This document shows, in pieces, positions 44,686 through 52,696 of a stretch of 64,000 nucleotides of DNA; the first letter of the stretch is position 1, and every line of letters begins with the position of its first letter. Source of the stretch: Pseudomonas alkylphenolica (GTDB lineage Bacteria > Pseudomonadota > Gammaproteobacteria > Pseudomonadales > Pseudomonadaceae); contig NZ_JADUCM010000021.1 in assembly GCF_016009175.1 (NCBI RefSeq), positions 1 through 64,000 of the forward strand. Direction: 5' to 3'. Below the pieces are notes generated by a model, which saw only the letters and a list, made by a program, of their open reading frames with translations, was not told the DNA's origin and did no database searches. A program made the position numbers and the translations under genes.

Positions 44686-44719
44686 CGGCCGACCCCGTGC
44701 CCCTTGCAGGAATGAATCA

Positions 44720-45190
44720 ATGACCCAGGTCACCAACACGCCTTACGAAGCCCTTGAAGTCGGCCAGACCGCCAGTTTCAGCAAGACCGTCGAAGAACGT
44801 GACATCCAGCTGTTCGCAGCAATGTCCGGTGACCACAACCCGGTGCACCTGGATGCCGAGTTTGCCGCCAAGAGCATGTTCAAGGAGCGTATCGCCCACG
44901 GCATGTTCAGCGGTGCGCTGATCAGCGCCGCTGTCGCCTGCGAGCTGCCTGGCCCGGGCACCATCTACCTGGGGCAGACCATGAGCTTCCAGAAGCCGGT
45001 GAAGTTCGGCGACACCCTGACCGTGCGCCTGGAAATCCTCGAGAAGCTGCCAAAATTCAAGGTGCGCATCGCTACCCGCGTGTTCAACCAGAACGACGAG
45101 CTGGTCGTCGATGGCGTAGCTGAAATCCTCGCACCGCGCAAACAGCAGACTGTCGACCTGGTCAGCCCGCCACCGATCACCATTGGCTGA
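44720..45190 (+). CDS. MaoC-like (R)-specific enoyl-CoA hydratase (PhaJ type)
   Basis: 156 residues from the ATG at 44720; 41 in-frame codons upstream belong to the antisense of the previous gene. Hot-dog fold with the hydratase-2 motif AAMSGDHNPVHLD, catalytic D38 and H43. It converts trans-2-enoyl-CoA to (R)-3-hydroxyacyl-CoA, linking beta-oxidation to polyhydroxyalkanoate precursors. It corresponds by position to PA3302 (PhaJ1) of P. aeruginosa. Confidence 0.88.
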   Translation: MTQVTNTPYEALEVGQTASFSKTVEERDIQLFAAMSGDHNPVHLDAEFAAKSMFKERIAHGMFSGALISAAVACELPGPGTIYLGQTMSFQKPVKFGDTLTVRLEILEKLPKFKVRIATRVFNQNDELVVDGVAEILAPRKQQTVDLVSPPPITIG

Positions 45191-45193
45191 GGT

Positions 45194-46429
45194 TCACAAC
45201 TCGCTCAGGCGGCGCTCGATAAAGCGCCGCTCCGCGCCTTGCGCGGTCAGGCCCAGCGCGGTCTGGTAGGCATCGCGGGCCTGGTCCAGGCGTCCCAGCT
45301 GCCGGCACAGCTCGGCGCGGGCGCTGTGGGCCAGGTGGTAATCCTGTAGTTGCCCGCGTGCCAATATCGCCTCCACCGCCAGCAGGCCTGCCTGCGGACC
45401 ATCACGACGGGCCAAAGCTGCGGCGCGATTGAGCTCGACTACCGGCGACGGCCAGCCGCGCAGCAACACATCGTACAAGCCGACGATTTCTTCCCAGTCG
45501 GTCTGTTCGGCACTGTCCGCTTCGGCATGCACTGCGGCGATTGCCGCCTGCAAGCTGTACACCCCGAATTGTTGGGTGCGCAGCGCCTGCTGCACCAACT
45601 GGCTACCCTCGGCAATCAACGCGCGATTCCACAAGCTGCGGTCCTGTTCGTCCAGCAGGATCAGATCGCCATGCTCATCGCTGCGCGCCGCCTGTCGTGA
45701 CGCCTGCAGCAACATCAACGCCAGCAGACCGAGTACTTCCGGGTCAGGCAGCAACTGCTGCAACAATCGCCCCAGGCGGATCGCTTCGTCACTGAGGTCA
45801 TTGCGCATCAACTGGTCACCCGATGACGCCGAATAGCCTTCGTTGAATACCAGGTAAATCACGCGCAGCACGCTGTCCAGGCGCTCGGGCAGTTCCGCCA
45901 GCGACGGCACCTGATAGGGAATCTGTGCATCGCGGATCTTGGCCTTGGCCCGCACGATCCGTTGGGCAATGGTTGCCGGGCTCTGCAGGAAGGCCCGGGC
46001 GATTTCCTCGGTGGTCAGGTCACAGACTTCCCGCAGGGTCAGCGGCACCTGGGCATCGGCCGCCAGCGCCGGGTGACAGCAGGTGAAGATCAGGCGCAGA
46101 CGATCATCTTCCAGCTCCTCATCGTTCACGTCATCCTCCTGCCGGGCTTCCAGCGCCAGGATCAATTGCGCCTGAGAACGGTCGAAGCGGGCACGACGAC
46201 GCAGCCCGTCAATGGCCTTGAAGCGACCGGTAGACACCAGCCAGGCCCGTGGATTGGCTGGTATGCCGTCGCGTTGCCAGCGCTCAACGGCAACGAAAAA
46301 AGCTTCATGCATGGCTTCTTCAGCCAGGTCGAAATCGCCCAGCAAGCGAATCAGCGTCGCCAGAATCCGTCGCGACTCGATTTGATAAACCGACTCGACC
46401 TCGGCTCGTACCTGCTGTGGCGTGACCAT
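45194..46429 (-). CDS. ECF42-type sigma factor with C-terminal extension
   Basis: 411 residues, twice the length of a normal ECF sigma. Region 2 at ~15-85 (LATLIRLLGDFDLAEEAMHEAFFVAVERW), region 4 at ~115-175 (PLTLREVCDLTTEEIARAFLQSPATIAQRI), then a ~220-residue helical, TPR-like extension (RAALARRDGPQAGLLAVEAI...LGRLDQARDAYQTALGL). This architecture and the adjacent DGPF protein define group ECF42, which lacks a classical anti-sigma factor; the extension is thought to control activity. Its ATG overlaps the stop of the SRPBCC gene (one shared base), so translation is probably coupled. Confidence 0.9.
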   Translation of the reverse strand: MVTPQQVRAEVESVYQIESRRILATLIRLLGDFDLAEEAMHEAFFVAVERWQRDGIPANPRAWLVSTGRFKAIDGLRRRARFDRSQAQLILALEARQEDDVNDEELEDDRLRLIFTCCHPALAADAQVPLTLREVCDLTTEEIARAFLQSPATIAQRIVRAKAKIRDAQIPYQVPSLAELPERLDSVLRVIYLVFNEGYSASSGDQLMRNDLSDEAIRLGRLLQQLLPDPEVLGLLALMLLQASRQAARSDEHGDLILLDEQDRSLWNRALIAEGSQLVQQALRTQQFGVYSLQAAIAAVHAEADSAEQTDWEEIVGLYDVLLRGWPSPVVELNRAAALARRDGPQAGLLAVEAILARGQLQDYHLAHSARAELCRQLGRLDQARDAYQTALGLTAQGAERRFIERRLSEL

Positions 46430-46914
46430 CAGCCCGGCATCTGGGTGGTCACCAACGCCACCAGTCGATCCAGGCTTTCACCCCAGCCACGGTGAAAACC
46501 CATTTCTTCGTGCGCCAGACAATCGGCTGCGCTCCAGTGCCAGGCGCGAGCGGTGTACTGCGTCTTGCCTTGAACATCCTCGAACGTCACCACTGCGGTC
46601 ATGAACGCTTTGCTCGACGGCACCCACCCCGGGCCAAAGGCATCGGTGAAGACTATCCGCTCTGGTACGACAATCTCCAGAAATACGCCTTGGTTCGGGT
46701 ACTCGGCGCCATCGGGCGCCTGCATCACCGTGCGAAACAACCCGCCTACCCACAACTGCATTTCACACAAGGGCGTGGTCATGCCGTTCGGACCCCACCA
46801 CTGCGCGAGCAACTCAGGTTCGGTCCAGGCCCGGAATACCTTGGTCCGTGGCGCGTCGATCAGCCGGGAGAGGGACAGCTCATAAGGTGCAGCTGCCGGG
46901 GGATGAAGGCTCAT
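46429..46914 (-). CDS. SRPBCC / AHSA1-like protein
   Basis: 161 residues from the ATG at 46914 (MSLHPPAAAPYELSLSRLID). Typical AHSA1 signature: SRLIDAPRTKVFRAWTEPELLAQWWGP near the start, GLFRTVMQAPDG, ERIVFTDAF, and a C-terminal helix GFHRGWGESLDRLVALV. The fold forms a hydrophobic ligand cavity; the ligand is unknown. The stop overlaps the sigma-factor start and the YciI gene ends 19 bp upstream, so it belongs to the same operon. Confidence 0.86.
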   Translation of the reverse strand: MSLHPPAAAPYELSLSRLIDAPRTKVFRAWTEPELLAQWWGPNGMTTPLCEMQLWVGGLFRTVMQAPDGAEYPNQGVFLEIVVPERIVFTDAFGPGWVPSSKAFMTAVVTFEDVQGKTQYTARAWHWSAADCLAHEEMGFHRGWGESLDRLVALVTTQMPG

Positions 46915-46933
46915 ATTGTTGTTCTCCTTCGCT

Positions 46934-47278
46934 TCAGGTCTGTAGCTCGCGGATCGGCCGCACTTCAACGCTGCCGACCCTGGCGGCAGGTATGCCCTTG
47001 GCTATGTTCAGCGCCTCATTGAGGTCGCGGGCATCGACCAGGTAGAAGCCGGCCAGTTGCTCTTTGGTTTCGGCAAACGGCCCATCGGTGAGGCTCATGT
47101 GCCCACCGCGCATGCGCACGGTGGTTGCCGTCTGCACCGGTTTGAGTGCCTCGGCGGCAAGCATCCGCCCGCTGCCCGCAATCGACTCGAAGTACGCCAT
47201 GCACTCGGCATCGGCGGGGCTGTCGGGCTGGCTGTGCAACAGCCCTTCCTCACAATAGACCAGGCATAGGTATTTCAT
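46934..47278 (-). CDS. YciI/DGPF-domain protein
   Basis: 114 residues. MKYLCLVYCEE start and DGPF at residues 65-68 (GGHMSLTDGPFAETKEQLAGFYLVDA) identify the YCII-related/DGPF family that accompanies ECF42 sigma factors and is thought to be one of their targets. It is a small ferredoxin-like fold with unknown activity. Operon with the SRPBCC and sigma genes. Confidence 0.9.
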   Translation of the reverse strand: MKYLCLVYCEEGLLHSQPDSPADAECMAYFESIAGSGRMLAAEALKPVQTATTVRMRGGHMSLTDGPFAETKEQLAGFYLVDARDLNEALNIAKGIPAARVGSVEVRPIRELQT

Positions 47279-47365
47279 GGTTATCTCCAGCGCAGATGCT
47301 CACTATGACTGCAGATTGCGCGACCAGCGAAAGCGCAATTCGGCATAAACCCGGGCGCTTTCAGC

Positions 47366-47800
47366 TCAAGGCCTGAGCGAGAACAGGGCGGCACCCGACT
47401 CCATGTCGAACGGTGCCGACCAGTGTTCATGAATGACCTTCCATTGCCCGTCGATGCGCCGATAACCGACGCTCGCGCGCATGTAACAGGTTTTATCCTC
47501 CGCCCCTTCCCCTTCGGCCGGACCACAGCGATTGAGCCAGTGAGCAAGCGCCAGCTCTGGCGTGGCATGGATCTGCAGTTGCTCCACTTCGAACACCATT
47601 TCACCGGGGCAATGCTCCATGCAGGCCTGCCAGTGGGCACGGTAGGCAGCTTTGCCCTTGAACTGCAGGGCCTGAACGGCATCGAAGGCAAGAATGTCAT
47701 CGGCATAGATCGCCGTGATGGCGTCCACATCGCGAGCACGCACAGCGGGAATCCAGCGCTCGATCAACTGGCGGATTTCGTTTTCGGCGGTACTGGTCAT
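47366..47800 (-). CDS. SnoaL-like / NTF2-fold protein
   Basis: 144 residues. Pattern of the ketosteroid-isomerase-like family: IRQLIERWIPAVRARDVDAITAIYADDILAFDAV, then TCYMRASVGYRRIDGQWKVIHEHWSAPFD. A cone-shaped barrel that may bind a small ligand or dimerise; no catalytic assignment is possible. It precedes the DGPF gene by 87 bp on the same strand. Confidence 0.84.
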   Translation of the reverse strand: MTSTAENEIRQLIERWIPAVRARDVDAITAIYADDILAFDAVQALQFKGKAAYRAHWQACMEHCPGEMVFEVEQLQIHATPELALAHWLNRCGPAEGEGAEDKTCYMRASVGYRRIDGQWKVIHEHWSAPFDMESGAALFSLRP

Positions 47801-47907
47801 GGTCTTGTCCCCTCAGGTTCGACAACCGTCAGTGCACCGAACAAATCGGTGCGTTCATACATGGTCGAATGGCGGCGCGGGGAATCGACAGGGCGTGGAG
47901 AAATTAT

Positions 47908-48396
47908 TCAGCGCCACTCCAGGGGTAACCAGATCTCCATCACGCAGCGCTTGTCGAAGGGATCGAAGCCCTTGCCATAACGCTCGAACTCGGGCGCCTG
48001 CGCCGGTCGCTCGCCAGAGCCGGGCAGCCACTCGCGCCAGATCGCCTGAAAGGTGTCTTTAAGGTTGTCGAGACTGCCGTGGTGCTCGAACACCGCATAA
48101 CGCTGGGGTTTGAGTTCGACGTGGCTGAACCCGGCCGGCAGAATCTCGACGCTATCCACCTGCACTCCGGCGAGGTAGTCGAAGTTGCCCTTGCCATCTC
48201 CCTGGTAGCACACGCCATAGGTGAAATCCCCCACTTGCCCCGGCAGCGTGCCGATATACGGTCCGAAGCGTTGCCAGAGCGCAGGAATCCCGGCGATGCT
48301 GGACTGATTGAAGCGCCCGCCCAGGCCGGCGATGATGAGCGCCTGCGCCTGCTCGAAGCGTACAGGCTGAACGACAACAGATTTCGCGGTAGACAT
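47908..48396 (-). CDS. GyrI-like / AraC effector-binding-domain protein
   Basis: 162 residues from the ATG at 48396, with AAGGAGG about ten bases upstream; the longer open frame upstream is shadow. The single domain matches the SOUL/GyrI-like ligand-binding fold (ALIIAGLGGRF, YGVCYQGDGKGNFDYLAGVQVDS, AVFEHHGSLDNLKDTFQAIWREWLP). Stand-alone versions bind hydrophobic cations or drugs. It is first in the leftward run and divergent from the AraC regulator. Confidence 0.84.
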   Translation of the reverse strand: MSTAKSVVVQPVRFEQAQALIIAGLGGRFNQSSIAGIPALWQRFGPYIGTLPGQVGDFTYGVCYQGDGKGNFDYLAGVQVDSVEILPAGFSHVELKPQRYAVFEHHGSLDNLKDTFQAIWREWLPGSGERPAQAPEFERYGKGFDPFDKRCVMEIWLPLEWR

Positions 48397-48510
48397 GTCC
48401 TTTGCCTCCTTGAAGGGAGTGGTGAGTTTATCGTGCCGGGCACAACGCCATTGCAGGGTAGTAGACGAGTCCGCTAGCGTAGTCGCAATTATTGCCTGGC
48501 GAACGTCTCC

Positions 48511-49299
48511 ATGCCCCTGATCGCTGAACCCCTGCACGCCTGCGGCCTGGTCGAATCGTCCTGGGTGCGTGCCTGTGCGGCGAGTTTTCCCAGGCACACG
48601 CATGACGAGCTGGTGCTGGGGGCCAACCTGTCCGGTTGCGAGCACATCTGGCTCGATGGCGCCACGCTTGAAGTACCGGCAGGCGCGGTGACCTTGTACA
48701 ACCCGCTGGCCATCCAGGGTTCGACATTCGGCCCAGGCGGCGTTGAATACATCAGCCTGCATCTGGATATCGAAGCCTTGCAGCAGTTGATGCGCGACAA
48801 CAATCTGGGCCGTGGGCACGGTTGCCCGACCTTCGAACAGGGCGTGCTGAAGCGCCCGGCACTGTACCGTTCAATCCTCGATTTTGCCGCAGCGCCAACA
48901 GCGCTCGAGCAGGAGCCTGCCCTGCTGCTGGTATTGACCGAATTGTTCGAGCAGACCCAGGTGCGCAGCGGCGAACAGGCTCCGGCAATCGAACGCAGTG
49001 TGGGTTTGATGCGCGCGCATCTGCACGAGCGCCTGACACTCGATCAATTGGCGCAGGCGGCACAGCTGAGCAAATTCCATTTCGTGCGCTGTTTCAAAAA
49101 GGCCATCGGCGTGGGACCTTTGCAATACCACATGCAATTGCGCCTGATCGAGGCACGCAGGCGGCTGCGCGCCGGCATGCACGCCAATGACGTAGCCCTG
49201 GGCCTGGGCTTTTATGACCAGAGCCATTTCATCAATGCCTTTGGCCGGGTAATGGGTGTTACGCCTCAGGCGTACTCGACCACTTCGCGGCGGCGTTAG
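48511..49299 (+). CDS. AraC-family transcriptional regulator
   Basis: 262 residues. N-terminal cupin-like sensor (SFPRHTHDELVLGANLSG...), C-terminal double helix-turn-helix at ~165-258 (LTLDQLAQAAQLSKFHFVRCFKKAIG; VALGLGFYDQSHFINAFGRVMGVTPQAY). Divergent from the GyrI-like gene across a 114-bp gap, so probably its regulator and perhaps that of the whole small-protein/ECF42 run. Inducer unknown. Confidence 0.88.
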   Translation: MPLIAEPLHACGLVESSWVRACAASFPRHTHDELVLGANLSGCEHIWLDGATLEVPAGAVTLYNPLAIQGSTFGPGGVEYISLHLDIEALQQLMRDNNLGRGHGCPTFEQGVLKRPALYRSILDFAAAPTALEQEPALLLVLTELFEQTQVRSGEQAPAIERSVGLMRAHLHERLTLDQLAQAAQLSKFHFVRCFKKAIGVGPLQYHMQLRLIEARRRLRAGMHANDVALGLGFYDQSHFINAFGRVMGVTPQAYSTTSRRR

Positions 49300-49310
49300 C
49301 CGCTAAAAGA

Positions 49311-49332
49311 AAGAGCCCCTGACGGGGCTCTT
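49311..49332. terminator. Bidirectional terminator hairpin
   Basis: AAGAGCCCC-TGA-CGGGGCTCTT, nearly perfect 9-10-bp stem 11 bp after the AraC stop and 23 bp after the small basic ORF's stop on the other strand. T/A-rich flanks are modest. Confidence 0.75.
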
Positions 49333-49355
49333 GTTCAATGCCACGGCAGTCGATG

Positions 49356-49469
49356 TCATGGCAGAAAACCACTGGCGGCCGAACGTTTGGCGCGTTTGGC
49401 GGCACGTTTTTCATCCGCGGTTTTCAGTGGCTTTTTCTTGGTCATTTTCTTCGCTTCAAGACCTTTCAT
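49356..49469 (-). CDS. Small very basic protein, 37 aa
   Basis: MKGLEAKKMTKKKPLKTADE followed by KRAAKRAKRSAASGFLP: 15 Lys/Arg residues in 37. GGAGGA lies ten bases before the ATG; a second ATG at codon 9 is possible. A hairpin terminator follows at 49311-49332. The composition suggests nucleic-acid or ribosome association; no family is recognised with certainty. Confidence 0.6.
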   Translation of the reverse strand: MKGLEAKKMTKKKPLKTADEKRAAKRAKRSAASGFLP

Positions 49470-49519
49470 TTCGAATGATCCTCCAGCCGACGGCACCTGC
49501 GTACGGGCGCCCGGATTGA

Positions 49520-50176
49520 TTATAGACCCGCTGCGGGCGCCGGTACGGCCAGGATGAATTCACGGTAGCCGGAGACAATCACGTAGACCGCGAAGTAGCA
49601 GAAGATCGCTGCCGAAAGCAGGTAGGACCAGGTCAACAAACGGTTGCCCAACAGTCGCCCGCCATGGCTGGCAATAAAACACAGCGACAGGCACCAGAGC
49701 AGCCCGGCTGCAAAAAAGCCCGAGAGGAACAACCCGGCTTCCACCAGGCCACCACCGCCGGAGCGGGAAATAAGCACGCCGCCTACTGCTGCAAACCAGA
49801 GGATGGCGCTGGGTGACGACATGGCCAGGAAGATGCCGCGGACAAACTCGCGCCAGGCCGACTCGACGACAACCGTTGCCGCCTGCACCTGCCCATCACC
49901 GCGCCAGGCTGCCAACAGCATCTTCAGCGCAAACCACACCAGCAACAGCGAACCGCCCAGCCACAGCACCCAGCGCACGGTTTCAAACTGCAGCAGCACG
50001 GTCATCCCGGCCAGGGCCGCTACTGCATAGACAAGGTCACCGACACAGGTGCCCAGCCCCAACCACATGCCCTGCAGGAAACCCCGCTGCATGGCCAGGG
50101 TGATCATGGCGATATTGGCAATGCCAATATCCAGGCACAGGGAGAGGCTCAGGAGAAATCCATTGGAGAACGGCAT
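49520..50176 (-). CDS. LysE/RhtB-family amino-acid exporter
   Basis: 218 residues from the ATG at 50176 (GGA eight bases upstream); two earlier in-frame ATGs lack ribosome sites. Six hydrophobic segments, with the family's NIAMITLAMQRGFLQGMWLGLGTCVGD start and FLAMSSPSAILWFAAVGG after the loop. It would export an amino acid. Upstream on the same strand is a dehydratase of the threonine-deaminase type. The substrate is not evident. Confidence 0.87.
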   Translation of the reverse strand: MPFSNGFLLSLSLCLDIGIANIAMITLAMQRGFLQGMWLGLGTCVGDLVYAVAALAGMTVLLQFETVRWVLWLGGSLLLVWFALKMLLAAWRGDGQVQAATVVVESAWREFVRGIFLAMSSPSAILWFAAVGGVLISRSGGGGLVEAGLFLSGFFAAGLLWCLSLCFIASHGGRLLGNRLLTWSYLLSAAIFCYFAVYVIVSGYREFILAVPAPAAGL

Positions 50177-50255
50177 CGGGCATTCCATCGACAGCATTGA
50201 AGGCAGGCGCTATTAAAGCGGGAATTGCCCTGACTGTATTGGAAGAAATTGCCCT

Positions 50256-50295
50256 GCGCGTGGCGCGCCGTGTCAGGACAGGGCGCGCCACGCGC
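50256..50295. terminator. Perfect 14-bp-arm hairpin between the dehydratase and lysE-like genes
   Basis: GCGCGTGGCGCGCC / GGCGCGCCACGCGC around a 12-base loop, 10 bp past the dehydratase stop. There is no following T-run. It should form a very stable RNA hairpin and may end or protect the dehydratase mRNA. Confidence 0.6.
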
Positions 50296-50305
50296 TAATG
50301 ACCTT

Positions 50306-51262
50306 TCACCCCTCCCCCAACACCCGCGCATACCGCTCACGGTCAATGTTCGCGCCACTGAGAATCACCGCCACTTTGCGCCCTTGCTGGCGCTCACGTT
50401 CTTGCAGCAGTGCGGCCAGCCCGGCGGCGCCTGCGCCTTCGGCGGTGTTGTGGGTGTCTTCGTGATAGATGCGCATGGCCTGGGCGATTTCAGCATCGGT
50501 GACCCGAACGATCCGTGCCGCATGCTGGTGAATGATGTCGAACGCCTGCGGGACGGGCATGCGGCAGGCCATGCCATCGGCAAAGGTGTCGGCCGTCTCG
50601 GTGGTGACAATGCGGCCTTGCTCGACACTCAAGGCAAAGGCATCCGCAGCGCTGGACACCACGCCAACAATCTCGGTCCGCAGCCCCAGCAGGTTGCGGG
50701 CCTGGATCAGGCCACAGATACCCGAGCCCATGCCGATCGGGACGTAGACACAATCCAGGTCCTCGACCGCGTCAAACAGTTCCAGGGCGTAGGTCGCGAC
50801 ACCGCGCACCAATTGCGCATGAAAGGACGGCACACTGTCATAACCATGCAATTCGGCCTGACGTGCCGCTTCCTCGCGGGCCTGGTCGAAGTCAGCGCCG
50901 AATTCGATCAGTTGCGCGCCCAGCGCGCGCATCGCTGCGTTTTTCTCCCGGGAATTGCCCAGCGGCACCACGATGATGATCGGCAGACCGGCGTTGCGGG
51001 CCGCCAGGGCCATGCTCTGCCCATGATTGCCACGGGTGGCGGTGACCAGCCCGCGCACCTGTGGCTTCTGCGCCAACAGCCATTGCACGTAGAGTAAACC
51101 TCCACGCACTTTGAAGGCGCCGGTCGGCGCGTGATTCTCATGCTTGACCCAGACCTCGCACCCCAGCCGCTCGGCCAGTCGCGGCCAGGCGTACTGGGCA
51201 GTGGCAGGCACGCTGGCATGCACCAGGTGCGCCGCTTCTCGTAATTCGCTCAGGGTAAACAT
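50306..51262 (-). CDS. PLP-dependent threonine dehydratase-like enzyme
   Basis: 318 residues from the ATG at 51262 (GAGG seven bases upstream). Fold-type II: PLP lysine K51 in TGAFKVRGG, TATRGNHGQS, and the glycine-rich phosphate loop MGSGICG. No regulatory ACT domain, so it is a catabolic-type deaminase (threonine/serine to 2-oxoacid plus ammonia) or a related hydroxy-amino-acid dehydratase. Divergent from the MocR regulator at 51350, its probable controller. Confidence 0.88.
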   Translation of the reverse strand: MFTLSELREAAHLVHASVPATAQYAWPRLAERLGCEVWVKHENHAPTGAFKVRGGLLYVQWLLAQKPQVRGLVTATRGNHGQSMALAARNAGLPIIIVVPLGNSREKNAAMRALGAQLIEFGADFDQAREEAARQAELHGYDSVPSFHAQLVRGVATYALELFDAVEDLDCVYVPIGMGSGICGLIQARNLLGLRTEIVGVVSSAADAFALSVEQGRIVTTETADTFADGMACRMPVPQAFDIIHQHAARIVRVTDAEIAQAMRIYHEDTHNTAEGAGAAGLAALLQERERQQGRKVAVILSGANIDRERYARVLGEG

Positions 51263-51309
51263 GCAACACCTCGGCAGCAGTGGGTTTGACCTGATCCTAG
51301 CGCCGGGGC

Positions 51310-51339
51310 ATTGTATGGGTGAAACCTTATATTGCATGG
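51310..51339. promoter_or_regulatory. Phased direct repeat, candidate MocR operator
   Basis: ATTGTATGG (51310-51318) and ATTGCATGG (51331-51339) are 21 bp apart in the 87-bp gap between the dehydratase and the MocR gene. MocR/PdxR regulators are known to bind directly repeated sites, so this is the expected kind of sequence in the expected place. Confidence 0.55.
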
Positions 51340-51349
51340 CCAACAATAA

Positions 51350-52696
51350 ATGTGGACCCCCACTCTCCCAATCAGCGAACAACCGCGCTACCTGGCGCTG
51401 GTCGATGCCATTGCCGCCGCCATCGAATGCGGCGAGCTGCAGGTCGGCGAGCGCCTGCCCCCGCAGCGTCGACTGGCCTGGGCCCTCGGGCTCAACCCCA
51501 GCACCACGCAACAGGCCTACCGGGAAGCCGCCGCGCGTCACCTGGTCAGCGGTGAAGTGGGGCGCGGCACCTATGTGCTGGCCGGGAGCAAGGAGGCCAC
51601 GCTGTTCCACCTGAAGCAGAAAAGCCTGCAGCCCAGCCTGATCGACCTGTCGACCAATGTGCCGGTGATCGATCCCGACAGCCACGACGTCGAAAACACC
51701 CTGCAGGCCCTGATGCAGGAAGACCAGGTACGCAGCCTCGAACACTACCTCAATGCCGATGCGTTGCTGCGCGCCCGGGTTCACGGCGCAACCTGGTTCA
51801 GCCACCGTGGCCTGCACCTGAGCGCCAGCCAGCTGATGCTGTGCGGTGGCGCCCAACAGGGCCTCTTCATTCTGTTGTTATCACTGTGCCAGGCGGGTGA
51901 GCCGGTGCTGGTCGAAGCACTGACCGCACCGGGCGTCAAAGCCGCGTGCCGGCAGTTACGCCTGCCGCTGCACGGCATCGCCCAGGACCGCCAAGGCATC
52001 CTGCCCGACGACCTCGACCGCGTGGCGCGTGCCACCGGTGCGCGCGTGGTGGTGCTCACGCCGACCCTGCAGAACCCCACGGGCGCCTGTATGAGCCGGG
52101 AGCGCCAGCAGGCTGTAGCCGAGGTGGTGCACCGTCATGGTCTGCTCGTGATCGAAGATGACGTATACGGCGCATTGACCGACCAGCCGCCCTTGTGGCC
52201 TTTACTGGGCCAACAGGGAGTTCTGGTCAGCAGCTTGTCGAAAACCGTTGGCGCCGGCTTGCGCCTGGGCTGGATCGTTGCCGATCCGGCGCTGCTGGCC
52301 AAGGTCGACCCCCATGCCCAGGCCACACATTGGCAGGTATCGCCGCTCAACCTGCAGATCGCCTGCCGCTGGATTGCCGACGGCACCGCCGCACGGCGCC
52401 TGGCCTGGCAACGCCAGGAGGTTGAACAACGCTGGCGCCTGGCACGCAAGGTGTTTGATGATCAACAGGTGTACAGCCCGCATCCGTCGCCGCATATCTG
52501 GGTCAGTTGCCCCGGCCCTGCACAAGCGCTGGTGCAGCGCTGTCGCGCCAATGCAGTCGAGGTCGTGCCGGCCGAAGTCTTTGCGGTAAAACAAAGCGAT
52601 CTGGCTGCCGTACGCATCAGCCTCTCGGCGGCCGGTAGTCGCGCGCAACTGAAACAGGCCCTGGAGCGGGTTGCCCAGGCCATGGAGGCGTCATGA
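51350..52696 (+). CDS. MocR-type regulator (GntR helix-turn-helix fused to aminotransferase-like domain)
   Basis: 448 residues. Winged helix at ~10-75 (ALVDAIAAAIECGELQVGERLPPQRRLAWALGLNPSTTQQAY), then a fold-type I aminotransferase-like domain with NPTG, IEDDVYG and the PLP-lysine region SLSKTVGAGLRLGWI. Such proteins sense PLP or an amino-acid adduct and act as transcription factors, not enzymes. It is divergent from the dehydratase and overlaps alkA by four bases (ATGA). No strong ribosome site is seen. Confidence 0.9.
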   Translation: MWTPTLPISEQPRYLALVDAIAAAIECGELQVGERLPPQRRLAWALGLNPSTTQQAYREAAARHLVSGEVGRGTYVLAGSKEATLFHLKQKSLQPSLIDLSTNVPVIDPDSHDVENTLQALMQEDQVRSLEHYLNADALLRARVHGATWFSHRGLHLSASQLMLCGGAQQGLFILLLSLCQAGEPVLVEALTAPGVKAACRQLRLPLHGIAQDRQGILPDDLDRVARATGARVVVLTPTLQNPTGACMSRERQQAVAEVVHRHGLLVIEDDVYGALTDQPPLWPLLGQQGVLVSSLSKTVGAGLRLGWIVADPALLAKVDPHAQATHWQVSPLNLQIACRWIADGTAARRLAWQRQEVEQRWRLARKVFDDQQVYSPHPSPHIWVSCPGPAQALVQRCRANAVEVVPAEVFAVKQSDLAAVRISLSAAGSRAQLKQALERVAQAMEAS

